The translations under genes and the position numbers were made by a program. Of a stretch of 64,000 nt of DNA, positions 36,183 through 43,949 are shown piece after piece. Position 1 is the first letter of the stretch, and every line of letters starts with the position of its first letter. Under the pieces are notes generated by a model. The model was not told the DNA's origin. It was given only the letters and a program-made list of their open reading frames with translations, and did not search any database. Origin of the DNA: Amycolatopsis eburnea (GTDB lineage Bacteria > Actinomycetota > Actinomycetes > Mycobacteriales > Pseudonocardiaceae); NCBI RefSeq assembly GCF_003937945.1, contig NZ_RSEC01000007.1, forward strand, positions 32,830-96,829, in the 5' to 3' direction.

Positions 36183-37319
36183 TCAACGGGCGAGCTTGCG
36201 GTCCACTTCGGCCACGGAGAACACCGTTTCCACGACCAGCGCCACCGCGCCGCCGAGCGCGTCGCCGCGGCCGCCGATCTCCACGCGCAGGTTCCGCGTC
36301 GCCCGCGGGAGGGCCCGGCGGTAGAGCTCTTCGCGGACCCCGGCGACGAAATGCGGTTCGGCGAGGTCGCCGGCGACCACGAGCACGCCCGGGTTGACCA
36401 CGCACACGAGCGTCGCGAGGACCTCCCCCACCTGGCGGCCGGCGATTTCGGCGAGCCGGACCGCTTCCGGGTCGCCCGCCACGAGGCGGTCGCGGACGCC
36501 CGAGCCCGACGTCGTCGGCAGGCCCAGCTCGGTCAGCCGCGCGGCGAGCGCGCCGCCGCCGGCCACGGCCGCCAGGCAGCCGAGTGAGCCGCACAGGCAG
36601 CGGGCGTCCGGGCGGCCGGGCAGGCGGACGTGGCCGATGTCGCCCGCGCCGCCGTCGACGCCGCGGTAGACCTCGCCGCCGATGACGATGCCGGCGCCGA
36701 TCCCGGTGGACACCTTGACGACCACGAGCGAGGCCGAATCCGGGTAGCGGGCGCGGTGTTCGCCCAGCGCCATCAGGTTCGCGTCGTTCTCGACCAGCAC
36801 CGGCGCGGCGAAGCGGGCGCCGAGGTGGGCGTCGATCGGGTAGCCGTCCCAGCCCGGCATGATCGGCGGCTGCGTCACGCGGCCGCGGCCGGGTTCGACC
36901 GGGCCCGGCACGGAAACGCCGACGCCGCAGACGGGCAGCCGGACCTCCGCCAGCATCGCGTCGAACCAGCCCGCGATCGCGTCGAGCACCGGTTCCGGGC
37001 CGTCGGCGACGCGCAGCTCGCCGCCGCGGTGGGCCAGCCGCCGTCCGGCCAGGTCGGTGACCGCGGCCTCGGCGTGCGTGGTGTCGATGCTCGCGGCGAG
37101 GACGACGGCGTGCCGCTCGTCGAAGCGCAGGTGCCGCGCCGGGCGGCCGCCGGTGGACTCCTCCTGGTCGCCTTCGGTGAGCAGGCCGGCCGCCTGGAGC
37201 CGGTCGAGGCGCGCGGTGAGGGTCGAGCGGGACAGTCCACTGCGGGTCAGCAGGGCCTTCCGCGTGGTCGCTTCCCCCGTCTTGACCAGCTGGAACAGTT
37301 CTCCGGCACTGGTCGGCAT
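36183..37319 (-). CDS. ROK-family transcriptional repressor
   Basis: 378 aa. N-terminal winged helix (TRKALLTRSGLSRSTLTARL, about residues 19-38), then the ROK sugar-binding domain. The signature STGIGAGIVIGGEVYRGVDG leads to the zinc motif CLCGSLGCL, with ENDAN upstream. These repressors release DNA on binding a sugar or sugar phosphate. Divergent from the GH63-type hydrolase, with two dyads in the 58-base gap, so it probably represses itself and the hydrolase until the cognate glycoside product appears. Confidence 0.9.
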   Translation of the reverse strand: MPTSAGELFQLVKTGEATTRKALLTRSGLSRSTLTARLDRLQAAGLLTEGDQEESTGGRPARHLRFDERHAVVLAASIDTTHAEAAVTDLAGRRLAHRGGELRVADGPEPVLDAIAGWFDAMLAEVRLPVCGVGVSVPGPVEPGRGRVTQPPIMPGWDGYPIDAHLGARFAAPVLVENDANLMALGEHRARYPDSASLVVVKVSTGIGAGIVIGGEVYRGVDGGAGDIGHVRLPGRPDARCLCGSLGCLAAVAGGGALAARLTELGLPTTSGSGVRDRLVAGDPEAVRLAEIAGRQVGEVLATLVCVVNPGVLVVAGDLAEPHFVAGVREELYRRALPRATRNLRVEIGGRGDALGGAVALVVETVFSVAEVDRKLAR

Positions 37320-37336
37320 CCGGCGTCTCCCCTCTT

Positions 37337-37372
37337 TTGTCTATTGACAATACACAAGTTGGAGATAACTTG
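37337..37372. promoter_or_regulatory. Two dyads between rok and the GH63-type hydrolase
   Basis: TTGTC-TATT-GACAA at 37337-37350 and CAAGTT-GGAGAT-AACTTG at 37355-37372, both perfect. They fill the short AT-rich gap between divergent genes. The loop of the second dyad contains GGAG, the only SD-like sequence before the hydrolase ATG at 37378, so it may act as an operator, an RNA hairpin hiding the SD, or both. Confidence 0.6.
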
Positions 37373-37377
37373 GACAT

Positions 37378-38595
37378 ATGGATGTAACACGAGCCGCGGC
37401 CGTACTGTCGGGCAACTGGCTCGGCTCGTCGACCGTGCCCTCGCGCGGGCTGTACCCCCACCAGTGGAGCTGGGACTCCGCGTTCATCGCGATCGGCCTG
37501 CGCCACCTGGCGCCCGAGCGCGCGCGGCGCGAGTTGCTGACACTGTTCTCCGCGCAGTGGCGCGACGGCCGCGTCCCGCACATCCTCTTCAACCCGGACA
37601 CCCCGCCCGAGGCCTACTTCCCCGGCCCCGGTTTCTGGCGCGCCGGCCGGACGTCCGGGCTGATCCAGCCGCCGGTGCACGCGCGCGCGGTGCTCGCGGT
37701 GCACGAAGCCGCGCCCGACCGCGAATTCCTCGCCACGCTGTACCCGAAACTCCGGGCCTGGCACGAATACCTGCTGGGTGCGCGCGACGCGGGCGGGCGC
37801 GGGCTCGCGGCGATCGTGCACCCGTGGGAGTCCGGAATGGACAACAGCCCGGCGTGGGACGGCCCGCTGGCGCGCGTCACGCCGTCGACCGGGTTCATCC
37901 GTCGCGACCTGACGCACGGCGAGGCCGCCGACCGGCCGAGCGACGAGGACTACGGCCGGTACGTCCGGCTCGCCGCGGACTACCGGGACAGCGGCTACCG
38001 GGACTTCGGCGAGTTCGCCGTGGAAGACCCGGGTTTCAACGCGCTGCTGGCCGACGCCGAACTGGCGCTGGCCGCGATCGCGGACGAGCTCGCCCTCCCG
38101 GCGGCCGCCGCCACCCACCGCGAATCGGCGGCGCGCGTGGCGAAGGCGTTGCAGGAAACCCTGTGGGACAACGGCTTCTTCTTCGCCCGCGACGTCCGCA
38201 CCGGCGCGCTGACCCCGCAGCACACGTGCGCGGGCCTGCTCCCGCTGCTCCTCCCGGACCTGGCGGTCGCGCCGGCCCTCCTCGCCACGGCGACCGGCCC
38301 CCGCTTCGGCCTCGGCCGCGTCCACGGCGTCCCGAGCTACGACCTGACCGCCCCGGACTTCGACCCGGCCCGCTACTGGCGCGGCCCGTCGTGGACCAAC
38401 ATCGGCTGGCTCCTCCACCGCGCCCTCCTCGCCCACGGCGAACCCGTCCTCGCCACCCAGCTGCGCGAAGACCTGCTGACCACGGCGGCCACCACGGATT
38501 TCGCGGAGTACTGCGACCCGCTGACCGGCGCCGGCCACGGCACCCGCGAGTTCAGCTGGACGGCGGCGCTGGCCGTGGACCTGCTGGCTTCGTGA
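37378..38595 (+). CDS. GH63-type glycoside hydrolase (MGH1-like, glucosylglycerate hydrolase-like)
   Basis: 405 aa, no signal peptide, so cytoplasmic. (alpha/alpha)6-barrel hydrolase: LYPHQWSWDSAFIAIGLRHL at the start, IVHPWESGMDNSPAWD (about residues 145-160, catalytic Asp region), and GPSWTNIGWLLHRAL with CDPLTGAGHGTREFSWTAAL at the end. This is the layout of mannosyl/glucosylglycerate hydrolases, which recycle compatible solutes. A trehalase-like or other alpha-glucosidase activity is possible. Controlled presumably by the divergent ROK repressor. Confidence 0.83.
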   Translation: MDVTRAAAVLSGNWLGSSTVPSRGLYPHQWSWDSAFIAIGLRHLAPERARRELLTLFSAQWRDGRVPHILFNPDTPPEAYFPGPGFWRAGRTSGLIQPPVHARAVLAVHEAAPDREFLATLYPKLRAWHEYLLGARDAGGRGLAAIVHPWESGMDNSPAWDGPLARVTPSTGFIRRDLTHGEAADRPSDEDYGRYVRLAADYRDSGYRDFGEFAVEDPGFNALLADAELALAAIADELALPAAAATHRESAARVAKALQETLWDNGFFFARDVRTGALTPQHTCAGLLPLLLPDLAVAPALLATATGPRFGLGRVHGVPSYDLTAPDFDPARYWRGPSWTNIGWLLHRALLAHGEPVLATQLREDLLTTAATTDFAEYCDPLTGAGHGTREFSWTAALAVDLLAS

Positions 38596-38748
38596 TTCAT
38601 TCACGGCGATCAAGTTGACAGATTCTGGACAATTAACACCCAAAACCGCCAAATCGATTCTCGTCACTCATTCGGGTGGTTGTTGACGACTTAAGCTCCG
38701 GGGAGCATTTGAAACTCCGGAGCCAGCCGCAACCGAAGGGGTACGCCG
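38596..38748 (+). promoter_or_regulatory. AT-richer leader of the STAS-PRTase-nucleosidase-cyclase cassette
   Basis: The 153 bases before the cassette are noticeably AT-richer than their surroundings. They contain TTGACA (38616-38621) and TTGACG (38683-38688) as candidate -35 elements. Between 38695 and 38723 are nested dyads: GCTCC-GG-GGAGC and GCTCCGG-N15-CCGGAGC. An SD-like AAGGGG precedes ATG 38749. I cannot fix the start of transcription, but this is the likely control region of the four genes. Confidence 0.45.
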
Positions 38749-39921
38749 ATGTCGGTCGAAGCCAACGCCGGTGAATGGCTTCGGGTCCGGCTACCCGAGG
38801 AGATCGACACCGCCTCGGTTTCAGCCACCTTGGCGCGACTGGCGGCCGCCGGGCACGACGCGCCCCTGGATCTCGACCTCGCCGACGCCACCACCGTCGA
38901 CATCACCGGCTTGATGGTCCTGCTTTCCGTGCTCGACGAACGCAGCGCGGCCCGGCAGGAGACCTTGATCTCCTTGCCCCGGAACCCGGCGATGACCGAC
39001 TTCCTCCTGGAGTGCTCGTTCGCTTCGGCCGCCGCCATGGTCTCCCGCTCGCAGTTCGGCACACTCCACTGGGCGGACGGCGCCTTGCCGATCCGCGACC
39101 AGGTCAGACTTCTGCGCCCCGTGCCGAACCGGCCCTCCGGTACCGCGTACGAACGCCTCGGGGACGAACGTTTCTTCGGATTCTTGACCTATTCCTTCCA
39201 AGCCGAGCCCCAGATCGCCTCGATCGTCGCGACCGAATGGTCACGGTGGCGCGGCCCGGTCGTTCTCAGCTTCCTCGACACCGCACTCAGCCACCGCGGA
39301 GCCGAAGTCGCGCGGGTGCTGATCTACGAATTGCTGACGAACGCGGTGCTGCACCCGGGCGGCGATCTGCTGACCGTCGGTTCCTGGGTCACGGAAACCG
39401 AATCCGGCGCCCCGGAACAACTGGTGATCTCGTTGTGGGACAACGGTGACAGCATGGTGCGGACGCTCCGCACCAGCCTGTCGGCGAACCAGCCGATCAG
39501 GGTCGCGGAGGCGGCGGTCGACGACGCGTTCGCCGTCGAGCCCCTGGGTTGGCACCCGCGTTCGGCGGAGTACACGGCCCGGTGGACCCCCGGGGCGGCC
39601 GCCACCGACGAAGAGCTGCTGCTCGCCTCGGTCTTCCCCGGGATCTCCCACCGGACGACCACGGCGCCGTCGCACTCGATCACGCGCACGCGCGAGCTTC
39701 CGCAGGAGTACGGCCTCCACGCTCTGTACCGGTGCGCGATCGACCTCTTCGGCGGTTCGCTCGAGATCCGCACGGGCAACCAGCAGCTGAACCTCGCCAG
39801 CGCGCCCGGCCAGCGGCGCCGCGGGCCCCGCCGCTACCGGGCGCGCCTCGCTCACGTCGCCGGTCGGCCGTTCCACGGGAACCTGCTCACCGTGCGTCTG
39901 CCCCTGCGCCATGCCCGGTAG
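38749..39921 (+). CDS. STAS-like domain fused to a GHKL (HATPase) domain
   Basis: 390 aa, first gene of the four-gene cassette. Residues 1-100 resemble a STAS domain (DLDLADATTVDITGLMVLLS, where STAS proteins have D-S/T-x-G-L). From about 165 a GHKL ATPase is visible: N-box VLIYELLTNAVLHPGG (about 187-202) and G1-like SLWDNGDSM (about 224). The C-terminal half (LGWHPRSAEYTARW..., PQEYGLHALYRCAIDLFGG, which looks like a G2/lid segment) is diverged. RsbT/SpoIIAB-type GHKL proteins control partner STAS proteins, so the fusion could be a self-contained switch. Not a standard histidine kinase: no HisKA domain is seen. Overlaps the next gene by 11 bases. Confidence 0.72.
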   Translation: MSVEANAGEWLRVRLPEEIDTASVSATLARLAAAGHDAPLDLDLADATTVDITGLMVLLSVLDERSAARQETLISLPRNPAMTDFLLECSFASAAAMVSRSQFGTLHWADGALPIRDQVRLLRPVPNRPSGTAYERLGDERFFGFLTYSFQAEPQIASIVATEWSRWRGPVVLSFLDTALSHRGAEVARVLIYELLTNAVLHPGGDLLTVGSWVTETESGAPEQLVISLWDNGDSMVRTLRTSLSANQPIRVAEAAVDDAFAVEPLGWHPRSAEYTARWTPGAAATDEELLLASVFPGISHRTTTAPSHSITRTRELPQEYGLHALYRCAIDLFGGSLEIRTGNQQLNLASAPGQRRRGPRRYRARLAHVAGRPFHGNLLTVRLPLRHAR

Positions 39922-41602
39922 CCCACGGCGTCCCTGGCAGCTGGAGACCGAGGTTCTGCGGGTCGGCGCCCTGGCCTCCGAACCGGTCGAGGAGTCCCGC
40001 CGCAAGTTCCACGAGTGGCTGGCGCGACGACTGGTCACACCGGTGGCGGTCCACCGCCCGGCGAGCTTCACGCGCTACATCCCGGCGGACGACATCCGGA
40101 ACTCCGTCCTGCCGTCGACGGAGATCCTGGGCTTCACCACCTCCGACACGGATCGCGAAGTGAAGATCATCGACTGTTCCGGCAACCGCTACGGCGACAT
40201 GGGAGAGAACTTCCTGCACTGGGTCGCGCTGTGCGCGGCGAAGTTCGCGACCAGGCCGGAGCAGCTCAGCGTCGTGCTGCTCCCGAACTTCCCGCACAAC
40301 ACGTTCAGCCCGTTCTGGACGCCGATCCTGGACATGCCGGCGGAGGCCGGCACTGTAGTCGTCGTGAACAAGGCCGGGCAGCTGGAGCCGCACGGCCACC
40401 CCCTGCCCCTGTCCTCCCCCGATCCCGAGAGCTTCCAGGCCAAGTACCGTGGCATCAACGGAGCGCCCCGGCAGGACTTCGAAGACAAGGTGATCCGGCG
40501 CATCGGGCACTTCGAGATCAGCGAACAGTACTGCAGCCACTTCTTCTTCGACGGCTCCCGCGCCGTCACGGAACTGGCCGAAGTCCTCCACGACACGATC
40601 GTCGACGTGACGGGCAAGCGGACCGGTCGGACGGCGTTGATCGTCCCGGCGAAGACCGACGCCTGGATGGAAGGGGCCGTCACCGCCGCGGCCAACCGGC
40701 TCAACGTCCCCTGGAGCAAATGGCCCGAGGACCCGGCGAACATCCCCAAGCCGACTCCGGGGACGACCTACATGTTCCTCCTCGACTTCATCAACACGGG
40801 AGCCACCTACACGCGGGTCGTCCAGGAAGCGGTCGACGCGGACTACAAGCTGCACCGGTACTCGATCGCCGCCTTCAAGTCCTCGGACTTCCACACGGAG
40901 GGCAACGGCCTCCCCGCGGTCCAGCACGTCAAGGCGGTCGTCGCCGAGCGGGTCAGCCGGGAGCAGTGCGACCAATGCGCGCTGAGGCTGCCGCACACCG
41001 ACAAGCAGCGGAACGACTTCGCCGGGCTGCGGTCGTACGACGCGTGGTACATCCTCACGAGCGTCGAGTGGAAGCCCGAGGTGTACGGGCCGCCCGAAGC
41101 GCAGCGGCTGCTCCACTTCCCCCCGTTCGCGACGATCTTCGCCCGGTTCGGCGACTGCCTGGCCTACAAGCTGGAAAAGGTCATGCAGGACGTGGCACCT
41201 CCCGGCGTGGTGATCGTCTGTCCGGAGGAACCGGCCGTCCAGCTGCTGATCCGCCGGATGCAGCACTGGGCGGACGACCGGATGGTCGCGGTCCCGCTTC
41301 CCCGGGGCGCGTTGACCGGAGCCGAGGGGCGCACCATCGCCGAGATCCGGCACCTCGCGGACGGCACCGGGTGGGGGCGGCAGCTGGAACACCTGTCGCA
41401 CCACCAAGCGAGTGTGGTCCTGCTCGACGAGATCAACGCTTCCAACGCGACAGCCCAGCAGATGCTGCGGGTCCTCAAGGCGTTCCAGATCCAGCCGCAC
41501 GCCTACACACCCATCTTCAACTTCGTACCGGCGGACCAGCTCGACGGCGTGCAGATCCATTCGCTCTACGAGATTCCCAGCCCGCGCCGGGTGTGGTCGT
41601 GA
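39911..41602 (+). CDS. Tandem phosphoribosyltransferase-fold protein, 563 aa
   Basis: Second cassette gene, ATG at 39911 overlapping the upstream stop by 11 bases. Two segments look like the PRPP-binding loop of type I phosphoribosyltransferases: MFLLDFINTGATYTRVVQEA (about residues 284-303) and VVLLDEINASNATAQQMLRV (about 503-522), the latter preceded by VVIVCPEEPAVQLLIRRMQ. Both keep only part of the usual acidic pair (LDF, LDE rather than DD), so base or substrate use may be altered. A CDQC pair lies between them (about 355). The N-terminal about 230 residues match nothing I know. Could be a real PRPP enzyme or a nucleotide sensor. The stop overlaps the next GTG. Confidence 0.65.
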   Translation: MPGSPRRPWQLETEVLRVGALASEPVEESRRKFHEWLARRLVTPVAVHRPASFTRYIPADDIRNSVLPSTEILGFTTSDTDREVKIIDCSGNRYGDMGENFLHWVALCAAKFATRPEQLSVVLLPNFPHNTFSPFWTPILDMPAEAGTVVVVNKAGQLEPHGHPLPLSSPDPESFQAKYRGINGAPRQDFEDKVIRRIGHFEISEQYCSHFFFDGSRAVTELAEVLHDTIVDVTGKRTGRTALIVPAKTDAWMEGAVTAAANRLNVPWSKWPEDPANIPKPTPGTTYMFLLDFINTGATYTRVVQEAVDADYKLHRYSIAAFKSSDFHTEGNGLPAVQHVKAVVAERVSREQCDQCALRLPHTDKQRNDFAGLRSYDAWYILTSVEWKPEVYGPPEAQRLLHFPPFATIFARFGDCLAYKLEKVMQDVAPPGVVIVCPEEPAVQLLIRRMQHWADDRMVAVPLPRGALTGAEGRTIAEIRHLADGTGWGRQLEHLSHHQASVVLLDEINASNATAQQMLRVLKAFQIQPHAYTPIFNFVPADQLDGVQIHSLYEIPSPRRVWS

Positions 41603-42684
41603 CGCGGCCGCGCCGGCGGCGAGAGCGCGCCGAGGAGTCGATGGCGTCGATCGCCCACTTCCTCCTCCGCGATCCGGAAGGGATCCAGCGCATCCTCATG
41701 ATGCGCGACTACGCGAGCCGCGCGGCCACGCTCCCGGCCCGCGAACGCGCGGGACTGGACATCGCCGTGATCGAGTCCTTCCTCCCGCCGATGCCCGGCA
41801 GCGCCCCGCCACGACGGCATCCCGCGCCAGCCGAGGAAGTCCAGGACGTCGACGTCTTCATCCTCACCGTCCAGCCCATCGAGCTCCAGGCGACGCTGGC
41901 CGCGCTGGGCATCGACGGCGGACCTGACGCGATACGTCGCGACCGCCCGTACTACCACGAGAAACTCGCCTGCACCGCGGCCGGGCTGGCTGTTCCCCCG
42001 GCGGAGCTCACCGTCGCGGTGACGGCGATCGGCGAAGCGTACGGTCTCCACGCCCAGCACGCCGTCGACGAAATCGCCACCTTCTACCGGGCGAACGTGT
42101 GGATCCTCGCCGGCATGGCGGCCGGTCTCCCCGGTCACACCAGGAAAGGTGACGTCCACCTGCCGAAGACCGTCTGGTGGTACGAGCCGGGCCGGCTCAC
42201 CGCGGACCGCTTCGAGCCGCGGCCCGAAGTCGCCAACCGCGGTCCGATGAACTTGCAGCTCATGCGTTTCGATCCCACCGGCGCCAAGCTCCACGACCGG
42301 CTCGCGTCGGCCATCGCCGAGCTGCCCGGCCGCCACCGTCCCGCCGACCTGCCCGCGGACTTCGAACCACGGGTGTCGGTCCTGTCCGACGCCGTCGCCT
42401 CCGGGGACAAGCTGCTCCGCGACGGCGAGCACCTGCTCAACCTGCACGAAAGCAACCAGCGGATCGTACTCGGCGATCAGGAGTCCTACGGCTTCGCGTT
42501 CGCCTGCCGGGACGTGGACTGGATCATCGCGCGGGGAGTGGCCGACTTCGGCGACGCGGAGAAGGACTCCTCGTACCAATACCTCGCGACCCTGCTGGCC
42601 GTGCACACCGTGCTGGAGTTCTTGGAGAGCGTCTACATCCCGCCCGTCTTCGCCATTCCGGGCCAGGGGGACGACGAGCCGTGA
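41599..42684 (+). CDS. Phosphorylase-superfamily nucleosidase (MTA/SAH nucleosidase-like), 361 aa
   Basis: Third cassette gene, GTG at 41599 (GTGA overlap). After a basic/helical N-terminus of about 90 residues, a PNP/UDP-phosphorylase fold begins at DVDVFILTVQPIELQATLAA (about 93). The C-terminal active site is recognisable: DQESYGFAFAC (Glu of the M-E-x-x-G-x-A type motif) and RGVADFGDAEKDSSYQYLAT (catalytic Asp of the S-D-x-G-D motif). Canonical enzymes of about 230 aa cleave methylthioadenosine or nucleosides. Extended versions also occur as effectors that destroy nucleotides in antiphage and other conflict systems. Substrate here is unknown. Confidence 0.75.
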   Translation: MTRPRRRRERAEESMASIAHFLLRDPEGIQRILMMRDYASRAATLPARERAGLDIAVIESFLPPMPGSAPPRRHPAPAEEVQDVDVFILTVQPIELQATLAALGIDGGPDAIRRDRPYYHEKLACTAAGLAVPPAELTVAVTAIGEAYGLHAQHAVDEIATFYRANVWILAGMAAGLPGHTRKGDVHLPKTVWWYEPGRLTADRFEPRPEVANRGPMNLQLMRFDPTGAKLHDRLASAIAELPGRHRPADLPADFEPRVSVLSDAVASGDKLLRDGEHLLNLHESNQRIVLGDQESYGFAFACRDVDWIIARGVADFGDAEKDSSYQYLATLLAVHTVLEFLESVYIPPVFAIPGQGDDEP

Positions 42685-42743
42685 AGGCCGGTTGACGCGC
42701 CGATCGCAAGACACGACCGTGCGGGGTGTGGTGTGCTGGGTGG

Positions 42744-43949
42744 ATGGACGCGGATCAGTTCAAAGCCGACGTGACCTACGACGACGTGTACGTCTTGTTC
42801 CTCGACGCGTCGGGTTACTCCAGCATCGTGCAGCGCAACCCCCGGGACCGGGCCGCGCACGCCTTCGACCTGTTGCGGCTGCGACTGATCGCCAGAATCG
42901 AGAAGGTGGCGCGTGACCTCGGGTGCGCCCGCGCCGAGCTGTGGAGCTGGCGCGGCGACGGCGGTTTCTTCATCCTGCACGACGACAACGAGAGCGTGAC
43001 GCGGGACGTCACGCTCATCGCCGGGCGGACGATCCTCACCGAGGACGTCCCGCGGTTGCGGGAAGAGCTCGAGGCGGCGGAGTTCGCCGGCGAACTGCGA
43101 CTCCGGCTGGCCGTGCACAAGGGCCCGATCCGGCTGCCCGCCGACCGGCTCGCTTCGATCCATTCTCCGCACATCAACTTCGCCGCCCACCTCGAAGAGG
43201 CGGTCCCGCCCGACAGGCTGGCGGTCTCCGATGCCGTGCACCGGGTGGCCGGCCCCTTCACCGGCGAGTTCGAGTGGGTCGGCGTCTTCGAAGAACAGCA
43301 GGTCTACCTCATGCGGACCGCCGGCGAGGGGGAGGCAGGCCGGCGGACGTGGCTGCGGTCGACCGGTCTGCCCGGCGGCGTGCGGGTGTACGGCTACCCC
43401 CGCCGTCCCAGCCAGCAGGACAAGGCCCACCTGGTCAGCACCGCGTCGGAGCACCTGCTGGACCTGGGGACGACGCTCAACTCCTGCTCCAACCGGCTGA
43501 TCACGACCGACCGTCCGGCGGTCTACCGGGACGCGGTGCTCGACTTCCTCCGGCGCGGAGGCACCTACCGCTGCGTCCTCCTCGACCCGGCCAGCGAGGC
43601 GACGGCGATCTTCTCCAGGCTTCGGGGCGAACAACTCGCCCCGAAGATCAAGGAGTCGCTGGCGAGGTTCAAGAAGTTCAAGGAGCGCCACGCCGCCGAC
43701 ACCGAGCGTTTCGAGGTGCACCAAGCGGCCGAGTTCCCCGGGATGGCCGCGCTCTGCGCCGATCCCGGGCCGCACTCCTTGATTCTCTACTCGCCCTACC
43801 TGCTCGGCATCGGGCCGGCCGCGGCGGCGCTCGACCGGGCCGACATGCCGCACTACTTCGCGACTCCCGACTCCGGGGACCTGCACCGGACGCTCGACGC
43901 CGCCATCGCTCGCGCGACCCGGCCCGAAGTCCTGGAACGGGTCCTCTAA
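42744..43949 (+). CDS. Class III nucleotide cyclase-like domain with a C-terminal domain of unknown fold
   Basis: 401 aa, fourth cassette gene, 59 bases after the nucleosidase; ATG at 42744 (GTG 42726 also in frame). Cyclase homology domain at residues 10-195: VLFLDASGYSSIVQ (first metal Asp), WRGDGGFFIL (second metal Asp in GDG), LRLAVHKGPIRLP, and HINFAAHLEEAVPPDRLAVS. The Lys that usually precedes GD is replaced (SWR), and the transition-state Arg after N-x-A-A is His. Activity or base choice may therefore differ from adenylate cyclases. The C-terminal about 170 residues (LDFLRRGGTYRCVLLDPASE, SLILYSPYLLGIG) recall PLD-like/DUF5919-type sensor modules. No membrane segment. Confidence 0.72.
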   Translation: MDADQFKADVTYDDVYVLFLDASGYSSIVQRNPRDRAAHAFDLLRLRLIARIEKVARDLGCARAELWSWRGDGGFFILHDDNESVTRDVTLIAGRTILTEDVPRLREELEAAEFAGELRLRLAVHKGPIRLPADRLASIHSPHINFAAHLEEAVPPDRLAVSDAVHRVAGPFTGEFEWVGVFEEQQVYLMRTAGEGEAGRRTWLRSTGLPGGVRVYGYPRRPSQQDKAHLVSTASEHLLDLGTTLNSCSNRLITTDRPAVYRDAVLDFLRRGGTYRCVLLDPASEATAIFSRLRGEQLAPKIKESLARFKKFKERHAADTERFEVHQAAEFPGMAALCADPGPHSLILYSPYLLGIGPAAAALDRADMPHYFATPDSGDLHRTLDAAIARATRPEVLERVL

